Assembly (NCBI GenBank): GCA_023423775.1
Contig: JAFAEZ010000202.1
Coordinates: 1-33,917, forward strand
Source of the DNA: Pseudomonadota bacterium
Lineage (GTDB): Bacteria > Pseudomonadota > Alphaproteobacteria > Sphingomonadales > Sphingomonadaceae
Direction of reading: 5' to 3'
DNA length: 33,917 nt
Shown here: piece by piece, positions 15,805-25,989 of the stretch
Layout of the letters: each line of letters begins with the position of its first letter
Numbering within the stretch: position 1 is the first letter of the stretch
Program-made: the position numbers and the translations under genes
The notes under the pieces: model-generated
What the model was told of the DNA's origin: nothing
Database searches by the model: none
Seen by the model: only the letters and a program-made list of their open reading frames with translations

Positions 15805-16153
15805 GACTGCCTATGTAGGGCGTCGGCTGCCCGCCCTCAAGCCTCTCGGCCAGCGCCTCGACCCGCTCGGCGAGCCGTTCCAGCGCATCGGCGAGGGCCG
15901 GATCGGGCGCAGCGCCCGCTGCCGGAGCGGCGGAAGCACCCGCGGCCGCCTCCTGCTGCTCCTGGAGCGCATCGGCCAGCAGCAGCGAGGCGAACAGCAA
16001 TTGCCGCGCTTCGCTGAGGCTACCGAGCGCCTCGCCCGCCTGCCGCGCTTTCTCGTCCACGATCATGGCGACCGAGCGCATATGGTCCTGCTCGCCATCG
16101 CGGCAGGCGAGATTGTAGCGCCGGCCGGCTATCTCGATCTCGACCGAAGGCAT
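15776..16153 (-). CDS. zapA: Cell division protein ZapA
   Basis: 125 aa. The N-terminal ZapA head is typical (VEIEIAGRRYNLACRDGEQDHMRSVAMIVDEKA), followed by an alanine-rich helix and a C-terminal coiled coil (LADALERLAERVEALAERLEG). ZapA cross-links FtsZ protofilaments at the division ring. Between head and coil there is an Ala/Pro-rich insert (about residues 70-84). It starts three bases after the stop of the upstream coiled-coil gene, and its stop borders the 6S RNA candidate. Confidence 0.93.
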   Translation of the reverse strand: MPSVEIEIAGRRYNLACRDGEQDHMRSVAMIVDEKARQAGEALGSLSEARQLLFASLLLADALQEQQEAAAGASAAPAAGAAPDPALADALERLAERVEALAERLEGGQPTPYIGSRRELPGASF

Positions 16154-16156
16154 CGC

Positions 16157-16357
16157 TCAATCCCTCTCATTGGCGGCGAGCAGCCGGTCGATCTGGGCGA
16201 TCGCGCTCTGCACCTTGCCGCGCAGCGCCTGGTTCGCATTGCGCAGCGCGTTGAGTCCGCCGTCGTCGCGCGCGAGCGCCTGTTGCGCCGCGCTTTCGAT
16301 CCGCGCCAGCGCCCGTTCGATGCGGGAGATTGCGTGCAACGCCCGTTCGTCTGCCAT
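16157..16357 (-). CDS. Short coiled-coil protein upstream of ZapA (ZauP candidate)
   Basis: 66 aa, start ATG 16357. Predicted to be almost entirely helical with heptad-like spacing (ISRIERALARIESAAQQAL, then LNALRNANQALRGKVQSAIAQIDRLL). No enzyme motif is present. It is directly upstream of zapA with a three-base gap. In Caulobacter the gene in this place encodes ZauP, a coiled-coil partner of ZapA in focusing the Z-ring; the match here is by position and coiled-coil character, not by recognised sequence. The open frame runs far upstream antisense to tkt, which is not coding. Confidence 0.75.
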   Translation of the reverse strand: MADERALHAISRIERALARIESAAQQALARDDGGLNALRNANQALRGKVQSAIAQIDRLLAANERD

Positions 16358-16413
16358 GCGCCAAGGCATAGCACGACTCACGCCTCCGGCAAGCGCCCGA
16401 AAGGGGGCCAAGG

Positions 16414-16441
16414 TTGACCTTGCCGCCCCCGGCTTTAAAGG
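16414..16441 (+). promoter_or_regulatory. Candidate tkt operon promoter with overlapping palindrome
   Basis: TTGACC (16414-16419) and TAAAGG (16436-16441) are 16 bases apart, about 70 bases before tkt. The -35 sits in the loop and right arm of a hairpin: CAAGG TTGA CCTTG (16409-16422), flanked by G5 (16403-16407) and C5 (16426-16430). The palindrome could be an operator. Pattern-based only. Confidence 0.4.
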
Positions 16442-16513
16442 AGCGCGCGTAAGGAGCAGTTGAGTCTCCGCCTCGTCCCGACCGTGGACACAATCATTTC
16501 TGAGGGAATTCGA

Positions 16514-18493
<1,980 letters not shown>

Positions 18494-18494
18494 C

Positions 18495-19505
<1,011 letters not shown>

Positions 19506-19514
19506 TCGTCGTCG

Positions 19515-19584
19515 CGGCGGAAGCCGGGACCGAGGAACACTGCCGATTTGACAGGTCCGTGTTCTTGGGTTCCGGCTTCCGCCG
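19515..19584 (+). repeat. Long inverted repeat in the gap-pgk gap
   Basis: Arms of 26 bases at 19515-19540 and 19559-19584 enclose an 18-base loop. The outer 13 bases (CGGCGGAAGCCGG / CCGGCTTCCGCCG) are perfectly complementary. Over the whole arm only one pair is a true mismatch and two are G-T. The composition, with a GCCGGAATGG edge, resembles palindromic elements scattered between genes in related genomes. In the mRNA it would form a very stable hairpin between the gap and pgk cistrons, and could stop exonucleases or terminate a fraction of transcripts. Confidence 0.75.
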
Positions 19585-19602
19585 GAATGGCATGAGGATG
19601 CG

Positions 19603-20805
19603 ATGACCAAATTCAAAACGCTCGACGATCTCGGCGACATCCACGGCAAGCGCGTCCTCGTGCGCGTCGACCTCAACGTGCCGATGCAGGACCTGCACGT
19701 CACCGACGACACGCGCCTGCGGGCGACGCTGCCGACGGTGACCGAGCTGGCCGACCGCGGCGCGATCGTCCTGCTGCTCGCCCACTTCGGTCGCCCCAAG
19801 GGCGAGCGCCGTCCTGACATGTCGCTGTCGCTGGTGACTCGCGCCTACGAGCAGGTGCTCGGCCGTCCGGTCCGCTTCGTCGGCGATTGCCAGGGGGCGA
19901 CGGCGAAGGAGAATATCGCGGGAATGAATCCCGGCGACGTCGCGATCCTCGAGAACACCCGTTTCCACGCCGGCGAAGAGAAGAACGATCCCGCTTTGGC
20001 GGCGGCGATGGCCGAGCTCGGCGATATCTATGTCAACGACGCCTTCTCGGCCGCGCACCGCGCCCACGCCTCGACCGAGGGTCTGGCACATCTGCTGCCC
20101 GCTTATGCCGGTCGCGCGATGGAGAAGGAACTGAAGGCGCTGGAGGCCGCGCTCGGCAATCCCGAGCGCCCGGTCGCTGCCGTCGTCGGCGGCGCCAAGG
20201 TCTCCACCAAGCTCGACGTGCTCCGCAACCTCGTTTCGAAGGTCGATCACCTGATCATCGGCGGCGGCATGGCCAACACGTTCCTGGCCGCACGTGGCGT
20301 CGACGTCGGCAAGTCGTTGTGCGAGCACGATCTGCGCGACACCGCGCTCGCCATCCTCGACGCCGCCGACGCCGCCAATTGCACGGTGCATTTGCCTTAT
20401 GACGTGGTGGTGGCGAAGGAGTTCGCCGCCAATCCGCCCAGCCTGCGCATCTGCAACGTCCACGAGGTCGCCGCCGACGAGATGATCCTCGACGTCGGCC
20501 CCGCCGCGGTCGAGGCTCTCGGCGACGCGATCAAGACCTGCCGCACTCTGGTCTGGAATGGCCCGCTCGGCGCGTTCGAGACGGTGCCGTTCGACCGCGC
20601 CACGGTCCAGCTTGCCCGCACCGCCGCGGCGCTGAGCCAGGGCGGCTCGCTCGTCTCGGTCGCGGGCGGCGGCGACACCGTGGCCGCGCTCAACCACGCC
20701 GGCGTCGCCGACGATTTCACCTTCGTGTCCACGGCTGGCGGCGCCTTCCTCGAATGGATGGAAGGCAAGCCGCTGCCGGGTGTGGAGGCGCTCGCGGCCG
20801 CATGA
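19603..20805 (+). CDS. pgk: Phosphoglycerate kinase
   Basis: 400 aa. The N-terminal substrate domain shows VLVRVDLNVPM, HFGRPKG and FVNDAFSAAHRAHAS-type motifs (here YVNDAFSAAHRAHAS). The C-terminal nucleotide domain shows GGAKVSTK, GGGMANTF and the terminal SVAGGGDTVAAL, with STAGGAFLEW. It transfers phosphate from 1,3-bisphosphoglycerate to ADP, or the reverse in gluconeogenesis. GAGGAT precedes ATG 19603. The stop codon overlaps the start of the VOC gene. Confidence 0.97.
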   Translation: MTKFKTLDDLGDIHGKRVLVRVDLNVPMQDLHVTDDTRLRATLPTVTELADRGAIVLLLAHFGRPKGERRPDMSLSLVTRAYEQVLGRPVRFVGDCQGATAKENIAGMNPGDVAILENTRFHAGEEKNDPALAAAMAELGDIYVNDAFSAAHRAHASTEGLAHLLPAYAGRAMEKELKALEAALGNPERPVAAVVGGAKVSTKLDVLRNLVSKVDHLIIGGGMANTFLAARGVDVGKSLCEHDLRDTALAILDAADAANCTVHLPYDVVVAKEFAANPPSLRICNVHEVAADEMILDVGPAAVEALGDAIKTCRTLVWNGPLGAFETVPFDRATVQLARTAAALSQGGSLVSVAGGGDTVAALNHAGVADDFTFVSTAGGAFLEWMEGKPLPGVEALAAA

Positions 20806-21221
20806 TCACGATTCAGGCCATCGACCATGTCGTGCTGCGGGTCTCCGACCTGGGAAAGATGGCCCGTTTCTACACTGACGTGCTCGGCGCCCGGTTCGAG
20901 AAGCATCAGGAGGCGATCGGCCTTTACCAGCTCCGCGTCGGCACCGCCCTGATCGATCTGGTGCCGGTTTCCGGCCAGCTCGGCTCGGCCGGCGGCGCCG
21001 CACCTGGGGCCGAGGGCCGCAATGTCGACCATATCTGTTTCCGCGTCCTGCCATGGAACGGGGAGGCGATCCTCGCCGAACTCCGGGGTCACGGCATCGA
21101 GGCCGAGATCGTCTCGCGCTACGGCGCGGAAGGCGACGGCCCCTCCATTTACCTTTCGGATCCGGAGGGCAATGCCCTGGAGCTGAAGGGACCGCCCTGG
21201 GCGCCCGTGCCCGCACTTTGA
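20802..21221 (+). CDS. VOC family protein, glyoxalase (GLOD5-like)
   Basis: 139 aa, two beta-alpha-beta-beta-beta modules. Candidate metal ligands are His9 (IDHVVLRV), His77 (VDHICFRV) and Glu127 (NALELKG). The pattern resembles glyoxalase-domain-containing protein 5, whose substrate is not firmly known. The ATG overlaps the pgk stop (ATGA) and the aldolase gene follows within 15 bases, so it is made with triose-phosphate enzymes. Detoxification of methylglyoxal or a related side-product is a reasonable inference, but not shown by sequence. Confidence 0.85.
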   Translation: MITIQAIDHVVLRVSDLGKMARFYTDVLGARFEKHQEAIGLYQLRVGTALIDLVPVSGQLGSAGGAAPGAEGRNVDHICFRVLPWNGEAILAELRGHGIEAEIVSRYGAEGDGPSIYLSDPEGNALELKGPPWAPVPAL

Positions 21222-21235
21222 GCAAGGAAAGTCAG

Positions 21236-22126
21236 ATGAACGACAAGATGATGGCGCAGATCAAGGACGGTAAGGGCTTCATCGCCGCGCTCGACCAGAG
21301 CGGCGGCTCGACGCCCAAGGCGTTGAAGGGTTATGGCATCGAGGAAGGCGCCTGGTCGAACGACGAGGAAATGTTCGGCCTCATCCACCAGATGCGCTCG
21401 CGCATCATCACTGCGCCCTCGTTCGGCAGCGGCAAGGTGATCGGCGCGATCCTGTTCGAGCGCACGATGGACGGCACGATCGACGGCAAGCCCGTACCGC
21501 AGGTCCTCCAAGAGCGTGGCGTCGTCCCGTTCATCAAGATCGACAAGGGCCTCGAGGACGAGGCGAACGGCGTCCAGCTGATGAAGCCGATGCCCGATCT
21601 CGACGCTTTGCTCGCCCGCGCCAAGGGCCTGGGCGTGTTCGGCACCAAGGAGCGCTCGGTGATCAACCTCGCCAACCGCGAGGGCATCGCCGCCATCGTC
21701 AAGCAGCAGTTCGAGGTCGGCGAGCAGGTCCTGGCCGCGGGTCTTGTCCCGATGATCGAGCCCGAGGTCAACATCAAGAGCGCCGAGCGCGCCGAGGCCG
21801 ACCGCATCCTCAAGGAAGAGCTTCTGAAGGCGCTCGACGGCGTCGCCGAGGGCCGCCAGGTCATGCTCAAGCTCTCGATCCCGGCCGAGGCCGGCCTCTA
21901 TGACGAGGTCGTCGCCCATCCGCGCGTGCTGCGCGTCGTCGCTCTGTCGGGCGGCTTCTCGCGCGCCGAGGCCTGCCAGGAGCTCGCCAAGAACAAGGGC
22001 ATGATCGCCAGCTTCTCGCGCGCCTTGCTCTCCGATCTCCGCCACCAGATGAGCGACGAAGAGTTCGACGCCGCGCTCGGCCAGGCGATCGACGAGATCC
22101 ACGCCGCTTCGACCGTCAAGGCCTGA
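21236..22126 (+). CDS. fda: Fructose-bisphosphate aldolase, class I
   Basis: 296 aa, the length and sequence pattern of the bacterial class I aldolase best known as Fda in staphylococci. It begins with GKGFIAALDQSGGSTPKAL. The Schiff-base lysine is probably K212 in VMLKLSIP, after IEPEVNI; VVALSGGFSR and ASFSRALLSDLR form the phosphate site. It cleaves fructose 1,6-bisphosphate to triose phosphates without a metal. AAGGAAAG lies before ATG 21236. It is fifth in the tkt operon. Confidence 0.95.
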   Translation: MNDKMMAQIKDGKGFIAALDQSGGSTPKALKGYGIEEGAWSNDEEMFGLIHQMRSRIITAPSFGSGKVIGAILFERTMDGTIDGKPVPQVLQERGVVPFIKIDKGLEDEANGVQLMKPMPDLDALLARAKGLGVFGTKERSVINLANREGIAAIVKQQFEVGEQVLAAGLVPMIEPEVNIKSAERAEADRILKEELLKALDGVAEGRQVMLKLSIPAEAGLYDEVVAHPRVLRVVALSGGFSRAEACQELAKNKGMIASFSRALLSDLRHQMSDEEFDAALGQAIDEIHAASTVKA

Positions 22127-22149
22127 GGCGCGGAGAGGAAGCGCGGGAC

Positions 22150-22779
22150 GTGATCCGGCGCTTCCTCGCCCGTCAGTTTGCCCGGCCGACCGGGCCGGCG
22201 GCGCCGCTCATCGGCCGCTGGCTCGATCGGATCGCCGGTCCGTCCAACCGTCTCGCACTGGCGGAGATGCGGATCGGGCCGACCGACGATCTGCTCGAGA
22301 TCGGCTTTGGCGGAGGAGCGTTGCTCGAAAGGCTCCTGGCCTCGACGCGCGGCACGGTCGTCGGCGTCGACCTGTCCCCGAAAATGATTGCGCGCGCCCG
22401 CCGGCGCTTCCGGCAAGCGCCCAATCTCGGTCTGCATTGCGGCAGCGTCGAACGACTGTCGCTCGCATCCGCTTCGATCGACAAGGCGGTAAGCGTCGCC
22501 AGCCTCTATTTCTGGGAAGATCCCGCCGCGGCCTTGGCCGATCTGGCGCGCGTGCTTCGGCCCGGCGGAACACTGTCCCTGGTGTTCGAGCCGCCCGAGG
22601 AGCTCGCCAAATGGCCCGGTTCCCGCTTCGGCTTCCGCGCCTATGACGCGGCCGAGCTGGAACGGCTCATGACTGACGCCGGCTTCGCCAGCTTCCGCAT
22701 CGCGGAGGGCAGGGGGCGCAAGCCCGACCGCTTTCTTTGTTTGACAGGAACGCGCGGCGCGTCAGAAGCGGCGTCATGA
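22150..22779 (+). CDS. Class I SAM-dependent methyltransferase
   Basis: 209 aa. Methyltransf_11-type Rossmann fold with the SAM motif LLEIGFGGG (48-56), acidic Asp74 (VVGVDLS), motif II/III CGSVERLSLASASIDKAVSV and post-motif LARVLRPGGTLSLV. The substrate is unknown; a ubiquinone/menaquinone-type (UbiE-like) or small-molecule acceptor is possible. The start is GTG 22150, 23 bases after the aldolase stop, and its TGA overlaps the thiE start (ATGA). Confidence 0.85.
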   Translation: MIRRFLARQFARPTGPAAPLIGRWLDRIAGPSNRLALAEMRIGPTDDLLEIGFGGGALLERLLASTRGTVVGVDLSPKMIARARRRFRQAPNLGLHCGSVERLSLASASIDKAVSVASLYFWEDPAAALADLARVLRPGGTLSLVFEPPEELAKWPGSRFGFRAYDAAELERLMTDAGFASFRIAEGRGRKPDRFLCLTGTRGASEAAS

Positions 22780-23462
22780 TGGACGAAGATGACGATCTCA
22801 GGCTGGACCCCAACTTTGCCGCGCGTTTCGAGGGCGGATCGCGCGAGCCGTGCCAACTTTACCTGATCTCGCCGCTCGATGTCGGTGGCGACTTCCCGCA
22901 GCGGCTGACGGCGGCCCTCGAAGGCGGCCCGGTGGCGGCTTTCCAGTTTCGGGTGAAGGGCGTGGACCAGCATCAGGCGGCAAAGCTTGCCGAGCCGCTG
23001 CAGCGCATCTGCGCCGAGCATGAGGTCGCTTTCATCGTCAACGACGATATCGGCCTCGCCAAGCGGCTGGGAGCCGACGGCGTTCATCTCGGCCAGGACG
23101 ACGGCGACCCGCGCGACGCCCGCGCCCAGCTCGGCCCCTCCGCGCAGATCGGCGTCACCTGCCACGATAGCCGCCACCTCGCGATGGACGCTGGCGAGGC
23201 GGGGGCGGACTATGTCGCGTTCGGCGCCTTCTTCCCGACCGACACCAAGGAGACCCATCACCGCCCCGAACCGTCGATCCTCGGCTGGTGGAGCACGGTG
23301 TTCGAGATCCCGTGCGTGGCGATCGGGGGCATCACGCTCGATAACGGCCGGGAGCTGGTCGAGGCCGGCGCGGATTTCCTCGCAGTGAGCAGCGCGGTCT
23401 GGAATCACAAGCAGGGTCCGGGCGCAGCCGTCGCGGAATTCCAGAAGATCCTGGCCCGTTAG
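22776..23462 (+). CDS. thiE: Thiamine phosphate synthase
   Basis: 228 aa from ATG 22776; ATG 22779 is possible. It joins hydroxymethylpyrimidine diphosphate and thiazole phosphate to thiamine monophosphate. Visible: QFRVKG (57-62, usually QxR), IVNDD (87-91), DGVHLGQDD (101-109), the PTDTKETHH pyrophosphate loop (PTxTK type) and AIGGIT near the end. About 25 residues precede the barrel. It is last in an operon that begins with transketolase, a thiamine-diphosphate enzyme. No TPP riboswitch is near. Its stop overlaps that of DUF72. Confidence 0.92.
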   Translation: MMDEDDDLRLDPNFAARFEGGSREPCQLYLISPLDVGGDFPQRLTAALEGGPVAAFQFRVKGVDQHQAAKLAEPLQRICAEHEVAFIVNDDIGLAKRLGADGVHLGQDDGDPRDARAQLGPSAQIGVTCHDSRHLAMDAGEAGADYVAFGAFFPTDTKETHHRPEPSILGWWSTVFEIPCVAIGGITLDNGRELVEAGADFLAVSSAVWNHKQGPGAAVAEFQKILAR

Positions 23463-24202
23463 CGCGCGGCCTGCGCCACCATCGCGCGCAGGGTGAGCGC
23501 GTCGGCGATCGCGTCGGCGTGGATGTCGTTGTTGAAATAGGCCCAGACGTCGCGGCCTTGCCGCGCCTGGTCAGTCATCCAGTCTGCCCAGTCGAGCAGG
23601 ACTTCGTCGGGGTAGCGGCCCCAATATTTGCCGGCAAAGCCATGGAAGCGGACATAGGCGACCGGCCCGACCGCGTCGCGCGGCACATTCATGCCCGGCA
23701 TGTCGTGCGTGCAATAGGAGATGCCGCGCTCCCCCAATAACTGGATTACGTCGGGCTCCATCCAGCTTGCCTCGCGGAATTCGAAGACGTGGACTAGGTC
23801 CATGGGCAGCAGCGCCAGAAATTCCTCCATCCGCTCGCGATTGAACGCCCAGCGCGGCGGCAATTGATAGAGGATCGGCCCAATGGTCGCGCCGAGACCG
23901 CGGGCGCGGCCGAGGAACAGGTCGAGCGGCTCCGCGCAATCCTTCAATTTCTTGGCGTGGGTGATGAAGCGCGACGCCTTCACAGCATAACGGAAGCCGG
24001 GCGGCGCCTGGTCCTTCCATTTCACGAACGTCTCGGGCTTGGGGAGGTGATAGAAGCTGGTGTTGAGTTCGACCGTGTCGAACGTCTCGGCATAGTGGTC
24101 GAACCAGCGTTTCATCGCCATTTTCTCGGGATAGAAGGCGCCGCGCCAGTGGCGGTAGTTCCAGCCCGAGCAGCCGATCCGGATCGTTCCCGCCTTGGTC
24201 AT
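23459..24202 (-). CDS. DUF72 (YecE-like) protein
   Basis: 247 aa from ATG 24202; a TTG four codons earlier (24214) is possible. TIM-barrel-like DUF72 family, recognised by IRIGCSGWNYRHWRGAFYP at the N-terminus, ELNTSFYHLP, PPGFRYAVKASRFITH, FEFREASW, YVRFHG and VWAYFNND near the C-terminus. The function is not established. No catalytic assignment is made here. It diverges from the L,D-transpeptidase gene with about 80 bases between starts, and converges on thiE with a four-base stop overlap. Confidence 0.9.
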   Translation of the reverse strand: MTKAGTIRIGCSGWNYRHWRGAFYPEKMAMKRWFDHYAETFDTVELNTSFYHLPKPETFVKWKDQAPPGFRYAVKASRFITHAKKLKDCAEPLDLFLGRARGLGATIGPILYQLPPRWAFNRERMEEFLALLPMDLVHVFEFREASWMEPDVIQLLGERGISYCTHDMPGMNVPRDAVGPVAYVRFHGFAGKYWGRYPDEVLLDWADWMTDQARQGRDVWAYFNNDIHADAIADALTLRAMVAQAAR

Positions 24203-24254
24203 TGCCGCGCTCAACGGCGGCCGACGGAAATAAGTTGCGGGTACGACGTTGAAC

Positions 24255-24273
24255 CTCCGAATCGAAATCGGAG
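24255..24273 (+). promoter_or_regulatory. Hairpin enclosing the L,D-transpeptidase ribosome site
   Basis: CTCCGA (24255-24260) pairs perfectly with TCGGAG (24268-24273) around a seven-base loop. The second arm holds GGAG, the only good ribosome site, nine bases before GTG 24283. The stem would limit initiation until opened. It is short (6 bp), so its stability is modest. Confidence 0.5.
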
Positions 24274-24282
24274 TGTTTGACC

Positions 24283-25329
24283 GTGCGTAACACCAAATTG
24301 ATGGCGGCCCTGCTGTGCACGCTGGGCTTCGCCGCCGCTGCGCCGATCGCCGGCGCCGCGCTGGCGCAGCAGAACGCCGCTCCCGCCGTCAAGGCGAAGG
24401 GCCAGACCCCGAGCGACAAGATCGACGGGACCATTTTCCATGCCCAGGTGCTGCTCGACCGCGCCGGCTTCTCGCCCGGCGTGATCGACGGGCTCGAAGG
24501 CATGTCGTTCCACGAGGCTTTGCGCGGCTTCCAGACCGCTCGCGGGCTCGAGGTCACCGGCGAGCTGGACCAACCGACCCGCGTCGCCCTGCTGCGCGAC
24601 CGCGCGCCTTCGACGCGCAAGCTGCGCATCGACGAGAGCGACGCCCGCGGCCCGTTCGTCGGTAGCATCCCCAAGGATCCCGCCGAGCAAGCCAAGTTGA
24701 AGCAGCTCGGCTATCGCAACCTGCTCGAGAAGATCGCCGAGAAGTTCCACACCACGCCGGCCACGATCATCGCGCTCAACGATCCGCGCATGGCGCTTCA
24801 GGCCGGGACCGTGCTGCGCCTGCCCAACGTCCTGCCGGCCTCGCGCAATTATGCAGGCGCCAAGCCAGACATCGCCCAGCTCCTGAGCGACCTCAACGTC
24901 AATGGCGAGCAGCCCAAGGCCGAGCGCGTCGTCGTCGACAAGTCGGAGAAGGCCGTGAAGGTTTATGGCGCGGGCGACAAGCTGATCGCCCAGTTCCCGG
25001 CCACCCTCGGCAGCGACAAGGATCCGCTGCCGCTCGGCACCTGGAAGATCAATTCGGTCGCCTACAACCCGCCGTTCCATTATCAGCCCCAGCTCTTCTG
25101 GGACGTGAAGGATGACGAGCCCGAACAGATGCTCCCGCCCGGCCCGAACGGCCCCGTCGGCGTCGTCTGGATCGATCTCAACCGCGAGAATATCGGCATC
25201 CACGGCACCAACTCGCCCGAGACGATCAAGCGCGCCGAGAGCCATGGGTGCGTTCGCATGACCAATTGGGACGTCGCCCGCCTGACGCGCATGGTACAGG
25301 ACGGGATGACGGTCGTGTTCCAGGCTTGA
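24283..25329 (+). CDS. L,D-transpeptidase (YkuD) with peptidoglycan-binding domain
   Basis: 348 aa from GTG 24283; a TTG two codons upstream (24277) is less well spaced from GGAG. A signal peptide (about residues 1-28, ending AGAALAQ) is followed by a PG_binding_1 domain (VLLDRAGFSPGVIDG...FQTARGLEVTGELD), a LysM-like stretch (KIAEKFHTTPATIIALN...AGTVLRLP) and the YkuD domain. The catalytic block is HGTNSPETIKRAESHGCVRM, with catalytic Cys and the preceding His and Gly. It forms 3-3 peptidoglycan cross-links or attaches proteins in the periplasm. The M23 gene overlaps its stop. Confidence 0.93.
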   Translation: MRNTKLMAALLCTLGFAAAAPIAGAALAQQNAAPAVKAKGQTPSDKIDGTIFHAQVLLDRAGFSPGVIDGLEGMSFHEALRGFQTARGLEVTGELDQPTRVALLRDRAPSTRKLRIDESDARGPFVGSIPKDPAEQAKLKQLGYRNLLEKIAEKFHTTPATIIALNDPRMALQAGTVLRLPNVLPASRNYAGAKPDIAQLLSDLNVNGEQPKAERVVVDKSEKAVKVYGAGDKLIAQFPATLGSDKDPLPLGTWKINSVAYNPPFHYQPQLFWDVKDDEPEQMLPPGPNGPVGVVWIDLNRENIGIHGTNSPETIKRAESHGCVRMTNWDVARLTRMVQDGMTVVFQA

Positions 25330-25952
25330 GCCGGTTCAAGCTCTACGCGACCAACATCCTGACGGCGCTGGTGACCGCCGCCGTCACCAGCATCTTCTGG
25401 GTATCGGCCTATGGCAACAAGTCCAGCAAGGTCGAGGCGGCCGGCGACACGGTCACGCTCGCCAAGCCGAAGGTCGAGGTGGCCGAGGGCATCGTGGTCG
25501 GGCCGGCCGGGCTTGCCATTCCGGTAGCCGGGGTAAAGCCGGACCAGTTGGTCGACACGTACAGCCAGGCCAGGGCCGGCGGCGCCCGCGTCCACGACGC
25601 GATCGACATCATGGCCGCCGCCGGAACCCCCGTCGTCGCCGCCGCGCCCGGCACGGTCGAGAAACTGTTCTTCAGCAAGGGCGGCGGCGGCATCACCGCT
25701 TACGTCCGTTCGCCCGACAAGCGATGGATCTACTACTACGCCCATCTCCAGGATTACGCGCCGGGGCTGCGCGAAGGGCAAGCGGTGAGCCGCGGCACGC
25801 CGATCGGCCATGTCGGCAGCACCGGCAACGCCGACCCGGCCGGGCCCCATCTCCATTTCGCGGTCCACCGTATGGACGCCGGCGAACCTTGGCACGAAGG
25901 CAGCCCCGTAAACCCTTATCCGCTGCTTGCCGGAAGAGGGCGGGGCGGCTAA
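25326..25952 (+). CDS. M23 (LytM-type) peptidase, membrane-anchored
   Basis: 208 aa. The start is TTG 25326, overlapping the transpeptidase TGA as TTGA; no ATG or GTG in frame fits better. One N-terminal membrane helix (about 8-28) leaves the rest in the periplasm. The M23 zinc site is complete: H90 and D94 (HDAID), H140 (YAHL), and H175/H177 (PHLHFAV). So it should be an active peptidoglycan endopeptidase, not a degenerate activator. Coupling to an L,D-transpeptidase points to paired cutting and re-linking of cell wall. Confidence 0.85.
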   Translation: MSRFKLYATNILTALVTAAVTSIFWVSAYGNKSSKVEAAGDTVTLAKPKVEVAEGIVVGPAGLAIPVAGVKPDQLVDTYSQARAGGARVHDAIDIMAAAGTPVVAAAPGTVEKLFFSKGGGGITAYVRSPDKRWIYYYAHLQDYAPGLREGQAVSRGTPIGHVGSTGNADPAGPHLHFAVHRMDAGEPWHEGSPVNPYPLLAGRGRGG

Positions 25953-25972
25953 GGGCCGCTCCGGCTCTTTTT
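25952..25972 (+). terminator. Intrinsic terminator after the M23 gene
   Basis: AGGGCCG (25952-25958) pairs with CGGCTCT (25962-25968; one G-T pair) around a three-base loop, followed by TTTT at 25969-25972. This is the most classical terminator in the window. It ends only 17 bases before the efp ATG. Confidence 0.75.
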
Positions 25973-25989
25973 CCAATTGTGAGACGCAC

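Noticed and set aside
16460..16513. Longer transketolase starting at TTG 16460 behind AAGGAG
   Set aside because: The extra 18 residues do not fit the family N-terminus, and ATG 16514 has its own GAGGGA; noted as a possible alternative only.
22700..22776. TPP riboswitch upstream of thiE
   Set aside because: thiE starts inside the methyltransferase stop codon and no THI-box-like CTGAGA...ACCTGA pattern is seen nearby.
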